From positions 1-39,876 of the forward strand of contig JAEZZE010000195.1 in NCBI GenBank assembly GCA_023418755.1: 39,876 bases of DNA, in the 5' to 3' direction. Position numbers and translations under genes: made by a program. Below the pieces are notes generated by a model. That model did not search any database. It was not told where the DNA came from and worked only from the letters and a program-made list of their open reading frames with translations. This stretch comes from Bacillota bacterium. GTDB taxonomy: Bacteria > Bacillota > Bacilli > Paenibacillales > Paenibacillaceae. Below, piece by piece: positions 16,555-24,343 of this stretch. How positions within the stretch are numbered: the stretch's first letter is position 1; each line of letters starts with the position of its first letter.

Positions 16555-18989
16555 CCGGTCCGGCCCCGCTCCGACCCGCGCTTGCCGCCGATGAGACGAA
16601 TCAAGGCGGGAACGATGAGTCCCATGAACGGCGTTGCGTACAGCAGCAAGCCGATCAGAGCTCCGGAGCCGATCTGGACGAGCGTATCCATGCCGGAGAA
16701 GATCAGGGCGCCGAACGTACCCGCCATGATGGCCGCCGCCGAGCGGATGATGCCGCCGGTCGACGCCAGGGAGACGGCCATGGCGTCAACCGCGAAAGAG
16801 CGCCGGGATTCCTCCTTGAACCGGGCCATCAGGAAGATGCTGTAGTCGACGCCCAGCGCAACGATGATAATGAAGACGAAGAAGGATACGGTCCACGATA
16901 GTCCGGCATAGCCGAGAACCCTCACGAATACGAACTCCAGGATCCCCATCGTGATCAAATAATTCAAGCCGAGCGACAGCAGGATGCACAGAGGCTGGAG
17001 GAACGAACGGAGCAGAAGCGCCAGCACCGCCGCGATTCCGGCAAGCACGAGAAGGCCGGTGCGGGCGAAATCCCGCCAGGAAATGCCCCGGAGCTCTCCG
17101 TATTTGGCCGTCACGCCGGCGACGAACGCTTGAGGTTCCTCCAGCCAGGTTCGTTCCATGCTGCCGCGCACGAACCGCGCGAGCTCCGGGATCGCGTCCA
17201 TCGCTTCATCGGAGTACGGATGAGGCTCGAGAAGAAGCTCGAACTTCGCCGTTCGCCCGTCGGGAGCGATATAGTAGTCCAACGCCTGTCGGGCGGATTC
17301 GTCCGTCGCGCCGTCGTCCCGGGCGGCGGGATTCGTCTTCGCCAGCCTGTTCAAGCCGCCGATCTGGGACAGGAGAAGCTGGCCGAGCCCGTCCTGCAAC
17401 TGCTTGACGGAGGTCAGGATGCCGAGCATGCCTTGGCTCAGGGGGGCGGAGTGAAGCGCGATCTCCTTAAGGCCGACCATCAACGTCTGCTGCTCGCCCA
17501 TTAGCGATTGCACGAGATTCCCGACGTCGGGACCTTTCAACTGGCCGGGGGCCGTCAGCTGCTCCGGCTTGCGGCCGAGCGGCCGAACGGCGCTGCGGAC
17601 TTCGCGGACGAACGGCAGCCTGGCAAGCTCCGCGCTGACTTGCTCGAGCGCCGCCAGACCGGACGTCGTGCGCATCGATTGCTTGGCCGTGACCACGATC
17701 GTGACCGGGAACACCTCGCCCGCGCTGAACGCTTTCTCCGCTTGCCGGAAACCGACGACGGAATCCAGCCCGGGGTCGATCTCCGACAGGTCGTCGAACG
17801 TTCGTTGGCCCTGAAACAGCAAGGCTAGCGGCGCCAGGCAGACGACCGAGACGATCAGCACGAGAATCGACCTCTTGGCGGCCAGCGCGGCCAGCTTGGT
17901 CCAGATCCGCGACGGCCGGCCGACGGGAGCGCGTCGGGCGGGCCAGAAAGCCGCCCGGCCGGCCACGAGCAGCAGGGAGGGCGCCAGCGTCAATGTGGCG
18001 GCTACCGTCACCAGCACGCCGAGCGCTACGCCGACGGCGGAACGGTACAGCCCGAATTCCGCGAATCCGAGCAGAAGGAAAGCGGCGAATACGGTGCTGG
18101 CGGAGTAGACGATGGTGCCGCCCGCGCCGGCCATCGTGCGAACGAGAGCCTCGACGCGGCTGCCGTCCTCCGAGCCGCCGGCTAGAAGCTCTTCCCTGTA
18201 TCGTTGGATGAGCAAGATGCAGTAATCCGTGCCCGCGCCGAACAGGACCGCGATCAGGAACGATTCGGTGAAGTGCGACACCGGAATTTTCCACGAAGCG
18301 AAGGCTGCCAGCATTCCCTCCGATACGGCGAAGCTGATTCCGATCGTAAGCAGGGGAAGGAGCGGCGTAACCGGGGAGCGGAACAGCATCAACAGAATGG
18401 CAAGCACAAGGCCGATCGTCAGCAGCTCGGTTCGCCGCAGGCCGCTCTCGGCGGAGCGTTGAAAATCCTGCGACAGCGGCGCGCTTCCGGTCAATGTCGC
18501 CAGGGTGCCCTCAGGCGCCGAGCCGAGCAAGCTTTTCAAACGGCCGAGCGTCTCTTGCGTCTCTTTATCGAAGTCGGCGCTTGGCAGGCCGAGCAGCGCC
18601 AGCCGGGTCGTTCCGTCTTTGCTTAACAGACGTTCCGCAAGCTCGGGCTGGGCGACGGAGGAGACGATGGAAGTTACGCGAAGCTCGGATTCCTGTTCGC
18701 CGATCTCCGCAAGCAACCGGTTCATCCAGTCGTTGTCGGATTCGCGCAGTCCCTCTTCCCTGGAGAAGACGAGAACGGCCTCGGAGAGGGAGCGGTTGTC
18801 GGGAGCGATGTTTTGCAGCAGACGCGTCGCTTGCACGGAGTCCGCGCCTTCCGGAAGAAACCGCTGCTCCGAGTGCCTTAGAATCGATTGCAAATCCGGC
18901 ATTGCGAATATAGAGAGAAGGGCGGCCGCCAGCCAAGCCGTCAGGACGGCCCAGCGAAACTTGGCGACTATTCGTATCCACTTTTCCAA
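16551..18989 (-). CDS. MMPL-family (RND-type) membrane exporter
   Basis: This 812-residue protein belongs to the MMPL/YdfJ group of RND-superfamily exporters that move lipids or drugs across the membrane using the proton gradient. It has the twofold layout. The first membrane segment (FRWAVLTAWLAAALLS) is near residue 12. A large outside loop follows, then a cluster of segments at about 175-330, a second long outside loop, and a final cluster at about 645-800. GTDYCILLIQRYREEL and GVDYSIFLMARFKEES are the paired GxDY proton-relay motifs. The TTG at 18989 is chosen because GGAGGGAGG lies 10 bases before it (19008-19000); the frame runs open to 19193, through the promoter. It diverges from the pxp operon. 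Confidence 0.9.
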   Translation of the reverse strand: MEKWIRIVAKFRWAVLTAWLAAALLSIFAMPDLQSILRHSEQRFLPEGADSVQATRLLQNIAPDNRSLSEAVLVFSREEGLRESDNDWMNRLLAEIGEQESELRVTSIVSSVAQPELAERLLSKDGTTRLALLGLPSADFDKETQETLGRLKSLLGSAPEGTLATLTGSAPLSQDFQRSAESGLRRTELLTIGLVLAILLMLFRSPVTPLLPLLTIGISFAVSEGMLAAFASWKIPVSHFTESFLIAVLFGAGTDYCILLIQRYREELLAGGSEDGSRVEALVRTMAGAGGTIVYSASTVFAAFLLLGFAEFGLYRSAVGVALGVLVTVAATLTLAPSLLLVAGRAAFWPARRAPVGRPSRIWTKLAALAAKRSILVLIVSVVCLAPLALLFQGQRTFDDLSEIDPGLDSVVGFRQAEKAFSAGEVFPVTIVVTAKQSMRTTSGLAALEQVSAELARLPFVREVRSAVRPLGRKPEQLTAPGQLKGPDVGNLVQSLMGEQQTLMVGLKEIALHSAPLSQGMLGILTSVKQLQDGLGQLLLSQIGGLNRLAKTNPAARDDGATDESARQALDYYIAPDGRTAKFELLLEPHPYSDEAMDAIPELARFVRGSMERTWLEEPQAFVAGVTAKYGELRGISWRDFARTGLLVLAGIAAVLALLLRSFLQPLCILLSLGLNYLITMGILEFVFVRVLGYAGLSWTVSFFVFIIIVALGVDYSIFLMARFKEESRRSFAVDAMAVSLASTGGIIRSAAAIMAGTFGALIFSGMDTLVQIGSGALIGLLLYATPFMGLIVPALIRLIGGKRGSERGRTG

Positions 18990-19026
18990 CGTTCGGATTC
19001 CTCCCTCCGGCGGTCTTAACGGCATG

Positions 19027-19077
19027 GGAAAGGCCGATTCACCGTCGGCTCTTGGCTTGACGATAATCAGCCTTTCC
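19027..19077 (-). promoter_or_regulatory. Leader hairpin of the MMPL gene
   Basis: On the minus-strand transcript GGAAAGGCTGATT (19077-19065) can pair with AATCGGCCTTTCC (19039-19027), 13 pairs with one G-U. An inner CGTC/GACG pairing lies within the 25-base loop. There is no T run. It is about 20 bases upstream of the ribosome binding site and may affect mRNA stability or translation. Confidence 0.45.
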
Positions 19078-19156
19078 GGTTTGGCGGACCTGCGAGACGC
19101 AAGCGCCGCCAGGTCGCACGATTCGATTTTGAATCCATCCCCGCTTGCCGACGCGA

Positions 19157-19165
19157 TGGTATAAT
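19157..19165 (+). promoter_or_regulatory. Extended -10 promoter of the pxp operon
   Basis: TGGTATAAT (19157-19165) is an extended -10 element without a good -35, 57 bases before the pxpBC start. It overlaps the opposing MMPL promoter by two bases. Confidence 0.55.
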
Positions 19166-19193
19166 TGTACCGTGAGATTTGAAATCGTTGCAA
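19164..19193 (-). promoter_or_regulatory. Promoter of the MMPL gene
   Basis: On the minus strand TTGCAA (19193-19188), an 18-base spacer and TACAAT (19169-19164) form a fair sigma-A promoter. The two opposing -10 elements share the near-palindrome GGTATAATTGTACC (19158-19171). Confidence 0.6.
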
Positions 19194-19221
19194 ATGAAAG
19201 TTGCGAAGGGGGGCTTGCCGG

Positions 19222-20970
19222 ATGCATAGGCATGCGTTCGAGACGATCGCGCTCGGGGATCGGGCGTTCGCGTTTCGCTGGCGGAGCCCGGTTCCGACCG
19301 CACGGCTCGCGGCTCTCGCGGCGGAGGCATTCGGACTGCGGCTGCCCTGGCTGCTGGAGACGGTTGCTTCTTACCGGGCGATCGCTTTCTATATGAAGTC
19401 CTCTTATTCTTCAATAGAAGACGCAGCGGCGGAATTGACCGGGATATGGGAAGGTCTCCGGGGAGATGCGGAAGCGTCCGCGCGACGCGTGGAATTGCCC
19501 GTCGTCTACGGAGGCGAATACGGGCCGGACCTGGAGTCGTGCGCGATCAGGAGCGGCATGACGGAAGAGCGTTACGCCGAGCTGCACGCGGCGGCCGAGT
19601 ACACGGTGGAGGCGATGGGCTTCGCGCCCGGCTTTCCTTATTTAAGCGGACTGGATGCCGGGTTGGAACAGCCGCGCCGGCCCAACCCGCGCATGCGGGT
19701 ACCTGCCGGCTCGGTGGCCGTAGCCGGCAATCGTACCGGCGTCTATCCGAACGAATCGCCCGGAGGATGGCAAATCATCGGCAGAACGGCCGTGCCCCTG
19801 TTCCGGCCGGAGAGCCGACAGCCTTTCCTGCTCAAGCCGGGCGATACGGTCAAGTTCATTCCCGTATCCGAGCCGGCTTCGCCGGTGGCCGGCGGCCCCC
19901 GGCTCCGGCACGTGCCGGTCGACCCCGCGCTAAGAGTGTTGAAGCCGGGGCTGCTGACGACCGTACAGGATGCGGGGCGAACCGGCTGGCGGGCTTTCGG
20001 CGTTTCGGCCGGAGGAGCGATGGACGACCGGGCGATGCGAGAGGCCAATTTGCTGGCGGGCAACGACGAGGAGGCCGCCGTGCTGGAGTTGACGATGATT
20101 GGCGGCAGCTATTCGGCGGAACGGGATTTGCTGATCGCGATCTGCGGAGCGGACCTGTCGCCGGTCGCCGGCGGCAGCCCCGTTCCGATGAACCGGCCGG
20201 TATTCGTGCCCGCGGGAACGGTGCTGTCGTTCGGGAAGGCTCGTTACGGCTGCCGCGCCTACATAGCCGTGGCCGGCGGGTTCGATGTGCCCGCCGTGCT
20301 CGGAAGCCGCAGCGCGGATCCGAAGGCGGGCATCGGCGGCGGCTTCGGCCGGGCGTTGGCGGCCGGGGACGCGATCGGAGCGGCGGCCGCCTCCCCCGGC
20401 GCGAATGCGTTAATGTCGACGCTGCGAGCCAAGGCCGGTGAGCGGGGGACGGGCTGGCGGGCCGCCGGCTGGCACGTCGCGGACAAGACGGGAAGCGCGG
20501 CCTGGCCCGGCGGCGACGGGATTACGCTTCGCGTTCTTCCCGGGGAGGAGTGGGAGGAATTTACGGAGGAATCCCGGGAGCGGCTGTTTGACTCGGCTTA
20601 CCGGGTGGAAGCGTCTTCGGACCGAATGGGCCTGAGGCTGTCCGGCGAACCGCTGATTCGGGTAAACGAAGCCGAGCTTGCCTCGCACGGCGTCGTTCCG
20701 GGGACGATTCAGGTGCCCCCGGACGGAAAGCCGATCGTCCTGGGAGCAGGCTGCCAGCCGACGGGGGGCTACCCGAAAATCGCGCACGTGATCGGGGCCG
20801 ATTGGCCTTTGCTGGCGCAAGCGGCTCCCGGTTGCAAAATCGCCTTCGCGGCGGTCACGCTTCGGGAAGCCGAGCGGGCTTGGAGGCTTCGGCTGCGCGA
20901 GCTTGCGCTTCTGAAGGCCGGCGTCGGACTGCGTCTAGCGCAAGCCGTTCGTAAAGGAGAGGGAAGATGA
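19222..20970 (+). CDS. pxpBC: 5-oxoprolinase subunits B and C fused (KipI-KipA)
   Basis: This 582-residue protein joins two subunits that are usually separate. Residues 1-225 are PxpB (KipI/allophanate hydrolase subunit 1 type) with VEAMGFAPGFPYLSGLD and GVYPNESPGGWQIIG. Residues 236-575 are PxpC (KipA, subunit 2 type), starting VLKPGLLTTVQDAGRTGW and including GGAMDDRAM and YIAVAGGFDVP. Together with PxpA they open 5-oxoproline to glutamate with ATP, clearing a toxic by-product. A KipI-like role in restraining a sporulation kinase is known in Bacillus but not implied here. The ATG at 19222 follows GAAGGGGGGC. Its stop overlaps the pxpA start (ATGA). Confidence 0.9.
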   Translation: MHRHAFETIALGDRAFAFRWRSPVPTARLAALAAEAFGLRLPWLLETVASYRAIAFYMKSSYSSIEDAAAELTGIWEGLRGDAEASARRVELPVVYGGEYGPDLESCAIRSGMTEERYAELHAAAEYTVEAMGFAPGFPYLSGLDAGLEQPRRPNPRMRVPAGSVAVAGNRTGVYPNESPGGWQIIGRTAVPLFRPESRQPFLLKPGDTVKFIPVSEPASPVAGGPRLRHVPVDPALRVLKPGLLTTVQDAGRTGWRAFGVSAGGAMDDRAMREANLLAGNDEEAAVLELTMIGGSYSAERDLLIAICGADLSPVAGGSPVPMNRPVFVPAGTVLSFGKARYGCRAYIAVAGGFDVPAVLGSRSADPKAGIGGGFGRALAAGDAIGAAAASPGANALMSTLRAKAGERGTGWRAAGWHVADKTGSAAWPGGDGITLRVLPGEEWEEFTEESRERLFDSAYRVEASSDRMGLRLSGEPLIRVNEAELASHGVVPGTIQVPPDGKPIVLGAGCQPTGGYPKIAHVIGADWPLLAQAAPGCKIAFAAVTLREAERAWRLRLRELALLKAGVGLRLAQAVRKGEGR

Positions 20971-21707
20971 GAATCGATCTGAACGCGGATTCGGGCGAAG
21001 GCTTCGGCGCATACGCGCACGGAGCGGACGATCAATTGTTCGACGTCGTATCGTCGGCGAACATTGCCTGCGGATTCCACGCGGGCGACCCCCATACGAT
21101 GCGCGCGGCCGTCGACGCCTGCGTAAAACGAGGCGTGGCGATCGGGGCGCACCCCGGTCTGCCGGACCGCCTCGGGTTCGGACGCCGGGCGATGGAAATC
21201 TCTCCCCGCGAAGCCGGAGATTTCGTCTTGTACCAGGTCGGCGCGCTGTCCGGCTTCGCGCGGGCGGCGGGCGGACGCTTGCGGCACGTGAAGCTGCACG
21301 GCGCGTTCTATCACATGGCCTCCGGGGACGAGCGGCTGGCGGAGGAAGTCGCGCTGGCGGTGCGGAGTCTGGATCCCGAGCTATTGCTGTACGGCCTTCC
21401 GGGCAGCCGGCTGGAAGCCGCGGCTGCGGCTGCGGGCCTCCGCTACGTTCCGGAAGGCTTCGCCGATCGCGCTTATACGCCGTCCGGCGAGCTTGCGTCC
21501 CGCCTGTCGCCGGGGGCCGTGCTGGAACGGACGGAGGACGTCGTGCGGCAGGCGGCGGCATTGGCTTCGGGAGGGAAGTTCCGGACGCTATGCGTTCACG
21601 GGGACACGCCTCGGGCGGCCGAGCACGCGCGGCGGATTGCGGATCATTTGCGGACAAGGGGCATAATCATTGCCGCTCCGAGGCTGCAAGAGGAAGAGGG
21701 CGAATAA
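20967..21707 (+). CDS. pxpA: 5-oxoprolinase subunit A (LamB/YcsF family)
   Basis: This 246-residue protein is the catalytic subunit of the bacterial ATP-dependent 5-oxoprolinase. The LamB/YcsF signature is clear: DLNADSGEGFGAY at residues 4-16, SANIACGFHAGDP at about 31-43, and GAHPGLPDRLGFGRR at about 60-74. Later come VKLHGAFYHMA and VPEGFADRAYTPSGEL. Length is normal. It starts inside the stop codon of pxpBC (ATGA at 20967-20970), so translation is coupled and the complex is probably made in fixed ratio. No terminator is seen before the GGDEF-EAL gene 150 bases on, where only a short unassigned spacer lies. Confidence 0.93.
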   Translation: MRIDLNADSGEGFGAYAHGADDQLFDVVSSANIACGFHAGDPHTMRAAVDACVKRGVAIGAHPGLPDRLGFGRRAMEISPREAGDFVLYQVGALSGFARAAGGRLRHVKLHGAFYHMASGDERLAEEVALAVRSLDPELLLYGLPGSRLEAAAAAAGLRYVPEGFADRAYTPSGELASRLSPGAVLERTEDVVRQAAALASGGKFRTLCVHGDTPRAAEHARRIADHLRTRGIIIAAPRLQEEEGE

Positions 21708-21856
21708 TGTCGAATGGATGTCGAAAAACCGGATTCGGGATGCAGGGAAAAAGACGATCCCGTGGAAATTCATGGGGAGAGGCGTTAGTCTTAATTCCAA
21801 AGAAGTCTTTAGTGACGAGCAAAGCAGAGAATTAGGTAAATCGTCGGAGGCTGTGT

Positions 21857-24004
21857 ATGTCGATTAATCGCATGGAATTGAAAACGGCATGGACGGTCGT
21901 CTTGGCGATCGCGGCGTTCGCAGCCATCCAATGGGGCGGCGGCTGGCTGCGATTGCCGTTCGATTCGGTCGACCGTTACGCCATTCATCTGATTTTGGAA
22001 GCTTTGGCCTTTGCGATCTGTTTTGCTCTGCTTATACTTGGCTGGATGGTGTTCGTCCCGACTTTGTGCAGGCACAGGCTGATGACCGCCGCGCTGTTCT
22101 CGGCCGTCGGTCTGCTCGGCCTGCTTCACGCCGTCAGCGCTCCGGGCATGCCTCTGTACGACGCCTCCGTAGGCGAAGCTCCCAGCGTCTTGCTGGAGTG
22201 GATCGCGGAATGGGCGGGAGCGATCGGCCTGCTCGCCGTATTCACGCTGCGCAACGCGATCGTTAAGCCGCAGACGCGGATTCTGGCGATCATTCCCGTA
22301 ATCGTGACGGTCGCCGTCGCTTCGGCGTTCGTCTTTCGCGCGGGAAGCTGGAATTCTTCGGCCATCGAAGCGATCGAGCCGTTCCAGCAGACGTTGACGC
22401 TGATCGGCTACGGGTCCGCGATCGCCGTTCTTCTGTACCGCAACCGGATCGAACGGCCGGAGTCGGTATTGACGATCGTTCAGGCGCTGATCTGGATGCT
22501 GCTGGCCAAACTGGAGAAGACGCTCGGATTCGGAATCGCCTCGCCGCAGGACTTGTTCGGCGAATGCTTCAAGCTGATCGGCTACTATTTTCTGCTGAAG
22601 GGCATCTATTTCGTTCTGATCGAGGAGCCTCACAAACGCCAGAAAAAAACGGAAGCCCGCATCCAATACATGGCCTACCACGACGAACTGACCGCTCTTC
22701 CCAACCGTCGGCTGTTCTCGGAGCGCGTTCGGGCCGAAATGGCGCGGTCGCTTCACGGAGGCGGCAAGTTCGCGCTTCTCTGGCTGGACATCGACAGGTT
22801 CAAGACGATCAACGATTCGATGGGGCATTCGTTCGGCGACCGGCTGCTCGTCTCCATCTCCAAGCGGTTGACGGAGTACGCGGACAAACCGGAAAACGTG
22901 TTCCGGCTCGGCGGAGACGAGTTTACGGTTCTCTTGGGCGATATTCGCGACGAGAGCGAAGCGGAGGAAGCGGCGCAAAGGCTGGTCGACCTGTTCGATC
23001 AGCCGATCAAGGTCGGTCCTTCCGCCTTCCACATTACCGGCAGCGTCGGGGTGGCGATCTACCCGGATGACGGAAGAACGCTCGATTTGCTGCTGCAAAA
23101 CGCGGATACGGCGATGTACGAGGCCAAGGAATCGCGCAACGGCTGGAGAAGGTACGAAACCCGGATGAACCTTAAGGCCAAGGAAAGGCTGCTGCTGGAG
23201 AACGACTTGCGCATCGCGCTGGAGCTCGGGCAGTTTCACCTTGCGTACCAGCCTCTCGTCGATCTGGAGGGCGACCATCTCGTCGGAGTCGAAGCCCTGC
23301 TCCGATGGAGGCATCCGCAGAAGGGAGAAATTCCGCCATCGGAGTTTATTCCCCTCTGCGAGGAGAACGGCTTTATTTTGCCGCTAGGGGAATGGGTGCT
23401 TCGGAGCGCCTGCGAACAAATGAAGAGATGGCACGACGGCGGACTTCCGCCGATCGTGTTGTCCGTCAACCTGTCCATCCGCCAATTCCGCCAACACGAT
23501 CTTTGCGCGCGCATCGAGAAGGTGCTGGCCGAGACGGGCTTGGCGCCGCAATGGCTGGAACTCGAGATTACCGAAAGCATTATGGCCGACGTCGCATACG
23601 CGACCGAAATGCTGAAGCAGCTCAAGAAGCTTGGCGTAAGGATCAGCGTCGACGATTTCGGCACCGGCTACAGCTCGTTATACTACTTGAAGCGGTTCCC
23701 GATCGATAAGCTGAAGATCGACCGGGCGTTCGTGGGCGACGTACTGACGGACCGCAACGACGCGGCAATCGTATCGGGCATATCGGCGATGGCGCGCAAC
23801 CTGGAGCTCAAGGTGACGGCCGAAGGCGTCGAGAACGAGGGACAGGTCGCTTTCCTGAAGCAGTTGAAATGCCAGGAAGCGCAGGGATACTATTTCTCCA
23901 GGCCGGTTCCGCCCGATAGGTTCCAAGCCTTGTACGAGCAAGATGCGGCCAAGAGGCAATCCGCGGGAACCGGCGAATGGCCGAAAGCGCCGGAAACCGA
24001 ATAA
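21857..24004 (+). CDS. Membrane GGDEF-EAL protein (cyclic di-GMP turnover)
   Basis: This 715-residue protein has a membrane sensor of seven or eight segments (residues 8-265, MASE-type), then a GGDEF domain and an EAL domain. The GGDEF motif is intact at residues 352-356, so cyclic di-GMP synthesis is possible. The RxxD inhibitory site normally just before it is absent (DKPE). The EAL domain keeps EALLRW (from Glu479), ELEITES, DDFGTGYSSL, LKIDRAF and AEGVEN, the metal-binding and catalytic residues of an active phosphodiesterase. Both activities are therefore possible, and which one dominates cannot be told. The ATG follows CGGAGG. A small hairpin (24008-24026) follows the stop. Confidence 0.92.
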   Translation: MSINRMELKTAWTVVLAIAAFAAIQWGGGWLRLPFDSVDRYAIHLILEALAFAICFALLILGWMVFVPTLCRHRLMTAALFSAVGLLGLLHAVSAPGMPLYDASVGEAPSVLLEWIAEWAGAIGLLAVFTLRNAIVKPQTRILAIIPVIVTVAVASAFVFRAGSWNSSAIEAIEPFQQTLTLIGYGSAIAVLLYRNRIERPESVLTIVQALIWMLLAKLEKTLGFGIASPQDLFGECFKLIGYYFLLKGIYFVLIEEPHKRQKKTEARIQYMAYHDELTALPNRRLFSERVRAEMARSLHGGGKFALLWLDIDRFKTINDSMGHSFGDRLLVSISKRLTEYADKPENVFRLGGDEFTVLLGDIRDESEAEEAAQRLVDLFDQPIKVGPSAFHITGSVGVAIYPDDGRTLDLLLQNADTAMYEAKESRNGWRRYETRMNLKAKERLLLENDLRIALELGQFHLAYQPLVDLEGDHLVGVEALLRWRHPQKGEIPPSEFIPLCEENGFILPLGEWVLRSACEQMKRWHDGGLPPIVLSVNLSIRQFRQHDLCARIEKVLAETGLAPQWLELEITESIMADVAYATEMLKQLKKLGVRISVDDFGTGYSSLYYLKRFPIDKLKIDRAFVGDVLTDRNDAAIVSGISAMARNLELKVTAEGVENEGQVAFLKQLKCQEAQGYYFSRPVPPDRFQALYEQDAAKRQSAGTGEWPKAPETE

Positions 24005-24007
24005 AAG

Positions 24008-24140
24008 CTACCGGTTAAAGCGGTAGTCATCGAGGGGCTGTCCCGGTTCATCATTGCGATGACCGCGGGATAAGCCCCTATTCGCATGGGGAGATGGTAT
24101 CGGACCCTTTGCCGGTCCAAGCAAGGTTATGGCGAATAAG
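24008..24140 (+). other. Structured intergenic module of nested hairpins
   Basis: Three hairpins lie in succession. CTACCG (24008) pairs with CGGTAG (24021). A 47-base hairpin follows: AGGGGCT (24033-24039) with AGCCCCT (24073-24079), TCCCG with CGGGA, and TCATC with GATGA around loop ATTGC. TATTCGC (24079-24085) then pairs with GCGAATA (24132-24138), enclosing GGACC/GGTCC (24102/24114). The second and third share a base at their junction. There is no T run after the long ones. It may be an RNA element upstream of the copper gene or the tail of the GGDEF-EAL transcript. Confidence 0.45.
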
Positions 24141-24218
24141 GGACAATTGAAGCGGATGAAGCGATCTTGCCGTTGCTCGCGGTTGAAGCGAGCCTAACGC
24201 ATCGGGTACGATAGAGTT

Positions 24219-24307
24219 GCCATGCTACGGAATGGGAACTCGCGTTAAGGAAACCGCATGCCGCGGAATCGAGTAACGGAAATCGCATGCTGCGAACCCG
24301 TAATCGA
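24219..24307. repeat. Three degenerate direct repeats upstream of copCD
   Basis: Three units lie head to tail at 24219-24253, 24254-24282 and 24283-24307. Each has a core like GCATGCYGCGRA followed by GTAA and, in the first two, GGAAA. Units 2 and 3 are the most alike. The rest of the 340-base gap shows no gene; a GCATCG/CGATGC pair (24199 and 24304) could close the array into one stem. Confidence 0.45.
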
Positions 24308-24343
24308 TGCTTTGTTCAGAACTATAGGTTGGAGGTTGCATAG

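Noticed and set aside
18990..19193. N-terminal extension of the MMPL protein back to 19193
   Set aside because: It would run through the gene's own promoter and leader hairpin and adds unrelated residues; the TTG at 18989 has a perfect ribosome site.
21708..21856. Cyclic di-GMP riboswitch before the GGDEF-EAL gene
   Set aside because: The conserved GEMM core motifs and tetraloop arrangement were not seen; the spacer shows no convincing structure.
24073..24100. CsoR-type copper operator before copCD
   Set aside because: The CCCC..GGGG arms lack the TACC/GGTA pattern and spacing of CsoR sites and are part of larger hairpins.
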